DNA of 64,000 nt, from contig JALMLS010000009.1 of the NCBI GenBank assembly GCA_038496445.1, positions 1 through 64,000 on the forward strand. The letters run 5' to 3'. Below, one piece after another: positions 56,532 to 64,000 of this stretch. The notes beneath the pieces were generated by a model. The model did not search any database and was not told the DNA's origin. It was given only the letters and a program-made list of their open reading frames with translations. A program made the position numbers and the translations under genes. How positions within the stretch are numbered: the first letter of the stretch is position 1; every line of letters begins with the position of its first letter. This stretch comes from Trichosphaerium sp. ATCC 40318. Taxonomy: Eukaryota > Discosea > Flabellinia > Trichosidae.

Positions 56532-58081
56532 ATGAGCGAAAGCGATACCAGCAAGCTTCAAGAATTGTTTGACAATGGTTACATTCAAAAACCAGAATAC
56601 AAGCGCAGGTTAGCGCTTATACAGCCAATAGTTAGCAAAAATGACAGCGAACCACCCAAAAAGAGGCAACAAATCGAACAACGCCAAAAGCGCGCTAAAC
56701 GCTTTGGAGTGGTCAGTACGCGAACTATGAAATGTGATTACAGAGTCTAAAGTCGTTGTAGCACCTATTACACCCACTGTGGAATCAGATGTTGATCTAC
56801 TAGATTATGAAAGCGACGGTGAAGCTGAGGGCGAGCCCTATGAAAGTATTGCTCATGTAGGCTTTAAAGAATTGCTTTTTAAGCCGGAGATGCTATGTGC
56901 TATTAGAGAAGCTGGGTGCGTACTTTCTATTTACGTTTCTGATAGCTATGAAGCTCACACGTGATAGGTTTGAGTTCCCAACGGACACCCAAAAAGATAT
57001 TATACCTATGCTAATTCTCGGCTGTGATGGTATTATTACCGCTCCTGTTGGCTCTGGCAAGACGTTATCACTAGTGATGAGTGTTCTACAGCGTATAGAG
57101 TGTTGTAGGAGAACTTACAAGTGCTTGTGTCTTGTACTTTGCCCAACAATAGAGTGCGTTGATCAAATGCTAAGGTCGTTTAAAAAACTCGGAAAATACC
57201 TCCCGTATCTTTCGTATGCTGCTTACTATGGTGGTGTTTCGTTACGCGATAATAAGGATGATATAAAGAGAAATGGTGAGTCAATGATTGTTGTTGGAAC
57301 AATAGGACGTGTTGCACATCTTGTCAAAGAGGGCGTACTTTCTTTATCACATTTAAAGTATGTTTTGGTTGACGATTGTGATGCTTCTATTATGGGTAAT
57401 AATGAAGATACATGGCAGAAGTTATACAGTAAAATGCCTAAAGATAAGCAGGTTGTTATGGCATCAACTTACTTATCAGAGAAAGTTGTCAATAAGTGCA
57501 AAACGTACATGTCTTCGAAGGTGTGTTGTTTTTTTTTTAAAAAGTTTTTCTTACTTCTATCCTAGCCTTTTGAAATTACTATACCCTTATCTAGTACCAT
57601 ACCTTCTTTCATTATACATAACGTTGAACATGTGAGTCAAGGGGGCAAGAAAAAAGCACTTGCGACTTTTCTTGACAATACAGACTTTCATCAAGTTTTG
57701 ATTTTTGTTCAATCAACAGAACGTGCAATATCCCTTGACAAAGAGCTTTTATCTATAAATTTCCCATCGACAGTGTACCACTCTGGTGTTTCAATCAAGA
57801 AAACCGAAAGATTGAAACTACTAAGAGATTTGGAACACTGTAAACATCTCATTGTTGTTTGTACGGATGTACTAAGTCGTGGTATAAAAATAGAACAAGT
57901 TGATGTTATTGTTAATTATGATCTTCCTTATTCTCCTGAAGTTTATACAAATAGATGTGGACGTATTGGAGATATGATGTACAATAAAAAAGGTCTTGTT
58001 AAGACTTTTATTACTGATAGAAACAAAGATGCTTGGTCCAAGATAAAGAAAGAATGTGGCTTTTCAGCACAACATTGTTGA
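56532..58081 (+). CDS. Divergent UAP56/DDX39-like DEAD-box protein
   Basis: Exons 56532-56715, 56744-56915, 56968-57520 and 57566-58081 give 474 aa. UAP56-type context is clear: DYESDGEAEGE acidic start, SIAHVGFKELLFKPEMLCAIREAGFEFPTDTQ, and VDVIVNYDLPYSPEVY. The helicase motifs are eroded: I APVGSGKT is intact, Ia is PTIECVDQ instead of PTREL, TPGR is TIGR, DECD is DDCD, SAT is AST, and VI is NRCGRIGD instead of HRxGRxGR. The first 70 residues form an extra basic N-terminus. UAP56 acts in mRNA export and splicing, and a second, canonical copy probably exists elsewhere. This one may have lost ATPase activity. Confidence 0.83.
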
Positions 58082-58227
58082 TAGTAGAATATCTCTACAA
58101 AACGTAAATAAAAATATCTCATAAGTATTTGATTATTCTCTTTGAGCGAACTACATTACTTAGCACACGTACTCACTGAATGTATTTGACTAATATGGTA
58201 CGTAAATTGTATATATTTGGACACGTT

Positions 58228-58956
58228 ATGGCAGCGAAACGCAAGGTAAGCGTATATTTTATTGTCACGTGTTTAATGCGAGATAACCTATTTTGGTTGT
58301 AATGTCGTTAAATTACCAACACAAACAGGCTGGTAGGAAGAACTAAACCTAACGATGAATCGTAGATACAACCTGAAGAATCAGAACGATTTTGCTTGTA
58401 CAGCCTTCCAATAGAGCTTCACCTCGATATTGTAGAACTAGATTCTGAGGTGTACATGAAGTGGCCGCTATTATCTGCTTACCATGCTACCGCGACCAGA
58501 TTTGATTATGAGTTTAGAAAAACTGGTAAATGGTTTAAGCATTGTACAGCTTTCGATGTTAGATATAGTCCAAGCAAAAAAAGTCAATTGTTCGTGAATG
58601 GTAGAGCAGAAGGAGAGTTCAAGAGTTGGTACTACAACGGGCAAATACTTGAAAAAGGCTATAGGTTAAATAGACGACTAGAAGGGGAATACACCTCTTG
58701 GTATGCTAATGGTCAATTAAAGACACAGTGCCATTATCGCAAAAGTAAACTTGAAGGCAAGTATAGGTGTTGGTATTCACATGGTCAGCTGAGATCAAAA
58801 GTTAATTATGTAGATGGTAAAGAGCAAGGAGAGTATCGAGAATGGCATAAGAACGGTCAATTGATGACAAACTGTAGACGTAGAAAGTTTAAGCAGTCAA
58901 CTAATGATATAGAACATTATTATTATACTTATTACGAAACGCCGGGCGAGACATAA
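58228..58956 (+). CDS. F-box-like MORN/YwqK-type repeat protein (second intact copy)
   Basis: Exons 58228-58245 and 58366-58956 give 202 aa (MAAKRK then IQPEESERFCLYSLPIEL). The N-terminal block SLPIELHLDIVELDSEVYMKWPLL aligns with the 30.4 kb gene. Four or five repeats follow: NGRAEGEFKSWYYNGQIL, RRLEGEYTSWYANGQLK, SKLEGKYRCWYSHGQLR and GKEQGEYREWHKNGQLM. Repeats are regular and nearly identical in spacing (23 residues). Shorter than the other copy. Same family as the pseudogene at 18.1-18.5 kb. Confidence 0.78.
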
Positions 58957-59179
58957 AACTATTCTCATGCTGACAAGTATGAGAATTGCCATAGGTTGAT
59001 TCTATAAAGTAAGGAATCGATGGTATAGGAATCATCTCCTTTTACTTCAGACACAAGGGTACGTTAACAAGAGACGTCTTGGGGTATTTGAAAACTACTT
59101 GTTTTTTTTTTAGATGTAGTAAACTCAAGTCTTTATTTAGCCTTCTCCTATCTTTGTGGGTATTCGTTTCTCCAATTTT

Positions 59180-60320
59180 TTACTTCAGCCATTTGTATCC
59201 GTTGGCTATAAAAGATTGCACACAGTCTCGCATCATTTCGTTAAGTGATAAGTTCTTGTAAGTCATGCCAAGTTCTTTTAATCTTGTGTCATCAATATCT
59301 CCTTGGCTAAAGTCTCCTGGGCGTCCTAATAAAGGTCAATTTTATTTCATAGGTTTTATTGTACCTTTAACAAAATCGTATCGAAGACAAGGTAGCTTTG
59401 GGTCTTTCAATTCATCCAAAATGTCAGACAAACTTTGACACATTTCAAGTACAGTGTACGATCCTGGTGATCCAATATTAACAATATCGTACTCCCTGGA
59501 AGACTTGTACGTAGTATAAATTCCTAACGGAGGAAAAAACAATCAGAAAACAATAAGAGTGTCGTTGTATTACCTTCAGCAATATATTTGTAATGAGCAT
59601 AGCATCTTCCGAGTTTTCCTGTTCCAAACACGTGGAATGGCTCTTTCTTCGCCACCTTAGATATCATCACACCTGGTACTAAAGCACCTCTCATATCTCT
59701 TCCACCAACAAAAGTAGCGAACCTCATACATACGTGGCCAAGTTGATGTTCTAGTAAAAAATCAGTTAAGAAACAGAAAATCTGAAAAGCCGGAAATGAT
59801 TCATTGAATGAAAGGAGCCTTCTGAATTACTACACGTGGGGTACTTACTTTGTTTGCTTGCTATTATATCCTTCTCCGATAGCAATTTAGAACGAGCATA
59901 CCCTTCCGTCGGACAAACGGGGCCGTCTTCTTTATTTACTTTACACTTGTTACCTCCGTAAATACAACACGTGCTAGCAAATAACATGGAAAGCCCTAGG
60001 GCTTCACACACTTGTAGTACGTTCTTTGTTCCTCCAACGTTTATTTTACTGTCTTTGTACTTGTTGAGGTTGGATACAGCCGCTAGGTGAATGATGTCTG
60101 TCACTTGCTCTTTAACGCATACTTCTTCAATCGATTTTAAACTTAGAATGTCTTGGCCGTCTACAATGTCGAAAGGCACTGTTTGTACGCCACGTGACTC
60201 GAAAATACGCGTTACTTCGCACCCTAGGTATCCTTTTGCTCCTGTAATTAGAACTATGGTTATAGTAAGCGTTTGATAAAGATAATTGTGCAAGAAGCGT
60301 TACGAACCCTTTTTAATCAT
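59180..60320 (-). CDS. NAD-dependent epimerase/dehydratase (extended SDR)
   Basis: Exons 60320-60308, 60253-59849, 59750-59574, 59523-59365 and 59325-59180 give 299 aa. The Rossmann start MIKKVLITGAKGYLG has the GxxGxxG motif, followed by IIHLAAVSNLNKYK, MLFASTCCIYGG (catalytic Ser/Thr) and EGYARSKLLSE (Tyr-x-x-x-Lys). The end GRPGDFSQGDIDDTRLKELGMTYKN is like GalE/RmlB-type sugar-nucleotide enzymes; LREKD-like specificity residues cannot be assigned. Likely a UDP-sugar epimerase or dehydratase. The first exon is only 13 coding nt and its donor is GTTCGT. Confidence 0.85.
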
Positions 60321-62882
60321 TTTGTAATGGGGATACGTAAGTTATGTTAAAATGGCTTTCTGTTTTTGTACACATTTTTAGCTCACCAGAAACACGTGAA
60401 AATACCTGAAAGCAGAATTCATTAATTCTCTTAGTTAGATTTGAGATACATCTACTCTGTAGATGACACCTTAACTCCGTTAAAATGCTTTCTTCATGTT
60501 GGCTTAACTGCTACAACGGAAAAATAACCTAAATACCCGTTGGAGGTAGTATTATACGTTGCGACACTTTTCTATCAGCTACATAAGTCAAAAGAATGCG
60601 AGTGAAGATGTGGCTGTATTTGCTTTTTCTAGAGGCAGAAAAATACTTGAAGTTCATTCTGCTTAACAAAGAATGTACAGTTTCTCAGTGTTGCTATAAA
60701 TCAATCAAGTACTGATGTAAATACTTTCACCACTGCTAACAACAGTACACCGAATTTAATACATTGAAAAGGTTGTGTAAGATGACTATCGCAACTTATA
60801 TTCCCGTAACAAAGGCATGTTAACTCTGTGATGATGGAGGAATTGATACTTCAAATGCCTCAGCTATTTTAATGTAATTTCCTAACCAACCACTACGGCG
60901 GCCTACCAACGCTGTATTTCTAACTAAAATACCGACGAGTCAGCGTCAAATAACACTAGCTCCAACTACTCTAATAGTCGATGTTTAGCTATTAGTCCAT
61001 CTATACAATTTGATAAAGCGGTACAGCAACTACAATAAAAGAAGAATAAAATACGAAACCTTGTTATGGTACATACCTACGGTTACAAGTATTAGCGAAA
61101 TATTAGGAAACATAAAGCAGAGCTCAAGCATTATACGTGCTGCGACTATTTTATACATGTTTGACATGATTATTCCTGTGCTTATGTTTGGTGAAGTGAC
61201 TTCTTATTGTGACACAGGTACTGTAGGAACCTCCTGAGCAAAGGGATTAGTTACGAGTTTCATTCCATAATAGTAGTCAGCGCAAAAAGCTCATAAGTAA
61301 CTAAGGTTAACTGCATGGTTCAATGAATGCAACAATGCTTAAAAAAAAACACAATATTAGTAGGAACGCCACAAATGGAAGCAACATACAGAAAAGAAGA
61401 ACACTATGGCCCTTTTACGCAGGTAGTAGTTTATTCTTTATTTAGCACTAATATACCCTCAGTCGGCTCAAATGGCGCTGCGCAAGGAAGAAAATACATT
61501 TATGTACGAAGAAGACGACACCGAGGAAGGTAGATGCGAAATTAGAACAGGCACTTATACACTCTCTAACGATGGTAAAACACTCAAATTCAAATACGAT
61601 AAGTGTTATTACACGCATCCAAGCTGTAGAGGCGAAATCGCAACTACTTGCTCTTGTGAAGAAGGGACGATAGCTGAAAATGAACTACGTTACGACGGTA
61701 ACGTACTTGGAAAGGTGTAAGCGCCTGATGCATCCATCATAAATAAACGTGTTTGAAAGTACATCTGCTACACAGAAAAAGATTCCGCTCCGTATGGTAT
61801 TTATATGCGTGGGTGTGGCGAAGGAAGGTACCGGTTTGTGTTTTGGTGCTTGTTTAAGCCAGAGGTCTATGAAGACTAATTTTATGCGAGTTTTCGTTGT
61901 AACGCATTACAATGACATGAAAATCCGCATAATTCTAGTCTTCGTTGTCAAGAAAGCGGGGACTTTGAGTGGAAGTAGACGTAAAGGCATTCCACGGTGG
62001 ATACCAAACTCAGTCACATAGCACATTGTTTTTAGGAATATTGGACAACAATGAGCTTGATACTTAAATACTAGTATTTATGTATGGAATTTTACAAGCG
62101 CTGAAAGGATTTCTACAAGTAGTATGATAGAATTTTCTAACTTGAAAATGTTGCACAACTTTCATTTTGTACCAAGTTCGTTCCGGTTCTGTCGACAGAT
62201 TTCATATTTATTATCCACAAAAAAATAGTACTTTCGCCCGACTGGGGAAAAAAGGACGTGAAAAGAGATGGGTAGGAAACTGAACTCTGAAATACAAATC
62301 TGTTTAACGGAAAAAAAACCCGCGAGTTTGTGAACTCGTTTTTTCAAACTGATACAAAAAAGGTTAGTGATCACTCTTGAGACAGGCTCAATTATGTGTT
62401 ATAGATTTTCTGAAGTTTGTCATCATTATCATCCATGATATCATAGCGTAACAGTAATACGGCAATCATCTCAAATTTCTGATTGGTGTTTGCATATGAT
62501 TGTATTGTTTTCAATCTGAGAAGCCGCGAACTTGCAGGTAGCCCTATTTTGTTACATCACCGGGTTAGAAAGTAGACAACAAACAGGGTTTTGCCTTATG
62601 ATATGATCACTCTTTGTGTACATGGACTCTATTGCACTTACTTCACTACATAAAATAACTCTTTCTGCTCTTACCACATGTACCTAAAGTAGGTGTGGGG
62701 TTAGGGTTTGTCCAAAAACTTATGGTCGGCGACAGATTTTCTCCCTTTCGATTTGGATTCTTCGTATCGAATTAATACTAGCAAAACCCTATTCGGTTTG
62801 TAACTCACAAAGTAAATGTTCGCAATCAATACCAACATTGTGATTTAGTAAAAAACTGCTAGCTATCACATCACCTCCTATA
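60321..62882. other. Large gene-poor stretch
   Basis: About 2.5 kb, the largest gap in the window. Apart from the possible small gene at 61.5 kb, I see only AT-rich sequence with scattered short open frames and no repeat, tRNA or mobile element. Confidence 0.5.
61472..61720 (+). CDS. Possible small Cys-rich protein, 82 aa
   Basis: ATG-started open frame MALRKEENTFMYEEDDTEEG, then GTYTLSNDGKTLKFKYDKCYYTHPSC and TTCSCEEGTIAENELRYDG. Alternating strand-like segments and five or six Cys suggest a small beta protein, in a lipocalin-like style of strand order. A frame just upstream (61327-61430) may be a 5' exon ending at CAG|GTAGTA. No family is recognised. Confidence 0.35.
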   Translation: MALRKEENTFMYEEDDTEEGRCEIRTGTYTLSNDGKTLKFKYDKCYYTHPSCRGEIATTCSCEEGTIAENELRYDGNVLGKV

Positions 62883-63806
62883 ATGTCATTCAAAGTAGCT
62901 CTTGTTATCCACAGCGCCAACGAGCTGAAGGCAGGAGACAGAAACGGTAAATCAGACCCGTTTGTAATACTGTTCGCTTCTAACTCTCCAAAAAAGCATC
63001 ACAAGACTCGCGTACGCTTGATCATATGCCCTTTAATAATTTAAAACTAATTACACCTCTATAGGTTCGCCCAGCAACTCTCTCCCCAACTTGGAATGAG
63101 TTTTTCGAAATAACTAATCTTGGAGCTGATGAGGACCTTGTTTTTCAAGTATGGGATAAGGATGCTTTTGGAAAAGACTTTCTGGGTGTGGTGACTATAA
63201 ACGCGAAAGATATCCCAGAGGATAGAGAAATGATGAAGCTTTTATTGAAGCCACGAACAAAGAAAGATAAACATATTACTGGATATATCTATGTTAGCAT
63301 GAGAAAGAACTCTGTTGATACTGTTTATTCCGAAGAAGCTAAGCCATTTGTGAAAAAATACACTATGTCTGTTGAAATCCTTGAAGCTGTATTCAAAAAC
63401 GAAGGCACGTGATAAAAATACGCTATTTTTTTTTATACCTTTCTTGCTTTGTTGTTTTGTCTGTTCAGTTTTTCAGTACCCTAATGCTATGTCATTAGAA
63501 TCAAGTCCATTGAAGGTACCTATAGAACACTGTAAAGATAGTTGTCGAACGAATTGGGACGAGATTATTGCATTTGGGAAAAATGTTAAGAAAGTACTCA
63601 ACCCTTTTGATTTACCTCCAGTTGACCCAAACGCACCACCACCTCACCTCAATATCTGGCCAACAATAGATTTCTTTACGTACCAAGCACACAAGTTTGT
63701 ATTCGATGTTGAAATGAAAGATGGAAGCCATAAGAGAGTGCGTGCACTAGTAAAGTTTGTACGGCTTCTATGTTATCCGATAGAAATTGCCATAGAAAGA
63801 AATTAG
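62883..63806 (+). CDS. C2-domain protein
   Basis: Exons 62883-63011, 63065-63404 and 63469-63806 give 268 aa. The N-terminal 120 residues are a C2 domain: VALVIHSANELKAGDRNGKSDPFVIL, VRPATLSPTWNEFFEI and VWDKDAFGKDFLG hold all five usual calcium-ligand aspartates in place, so Ca2+-dependent membrane binding is expected. The rest (YSEEAKPFVKKY onward, with a Pro-rich DPNAPPPHLNIWP and a basic end) is unlike known partners. The second intron seems to begin GCACGT (GC-AG); using the obvious GT would break the frame. Confidence 0.82.
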
Positions 63807-64000
63807 TTCGAATAAACTATTCTGGCGTTTGCAATAAGACTTAGCCAAGATTGAAGTGACGTTTTAGTCTTTAAAAACATTTTGAAGGAACTAGGTAGCT
63901 TGGCGTTTGGCTTATAGCAACATGTAGTTTACATGTTCGCTTCATAAATAAAACGCAACCAAGGATTTATCAATTTGGTGCCAAGATACCGTGCGAGTTT

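Overview
This is a nuclear window from an intron-rich, AT-rich microbial eukaryote using the standard genetic code (TAA, TAG and TGA all end genes). Nearly every gene is cut by short GT-AG introns of about 40-60 nt. Donors are very often GTACGT-like and many introns carry a CTAAC-like branch site near the 3' end. A few introns are GC-AG. The organism has mitochondria (citrate synthase with a presequence), a secretory system (KISH, syntaxin, ARF, GPI-type and signal-peptide proteins) and phosphoinositide signalling (myotubularin, FYVE-RhoGEF). I cannot assign the lineage from sequence alone. The secreted sulfatase next to a glycoside hydrolase, plus a second beta-propeller glycosidase, would suit an osmotroph or heterotroph feeding on sulfated, perhaps marine, polysaccharides; that is inference.

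Layout. 0-14 kb: 3' end of a myotubularin gene, an inverted repeat, an F-box-like LRR protein, a divergent pair of amidohydrolase (-) and citrate synthase (+, 16 exons), and a large predicted pseudokinase gene. 14-21 kb: small proteins, a cytosine deaminase, an alpha/beta hydrolase, the wreck of a MORN-type gene, a tiny VDSFPD-repeat protein that resembles bacterial knotted proteins, and a GPI-anchored secreted protein. 22-29 kb: sulfatase, glycoside hydrolase and a CYP86-like cytochrome P450. 29-39 kb: F-box-like MORN protein, F-box protein, syntaxin, and the complete PRPF6/Prp6 splicing factor. 39-46 kb: two small proteins of unknown function (one probably mitochondrial), an esterase-like hydrolase and a RhoGEF-PH-FYVE protein. 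46-54 kb: a repeat protein with a C-terminal Vsr-like nuclease, KISH/TMEM167 whose first coding exon is just ATG, and the SAGA subunit Spt20. 54-64 kb: divergent ARF GTPase, propeller glycosidase, a UAP56-like helicase with eroded motifs, a second intact F-box-like MORN protein, a sugar-nucleotide epimerase-like SDR, a quiet 2.5 kb gap and a C2-domain protein.

Gene structures were assembled by hand by requiring that exon phases agree across each GT/GC-AG intron and that protein families stay continuous; for most genes every junction closes in frame. Two cross-cutting signals stand out: the palindrome CACGTG is several-fold over-represented, often inside introns, and several core gene families appear here as divergent, probably catalytically altered copies.
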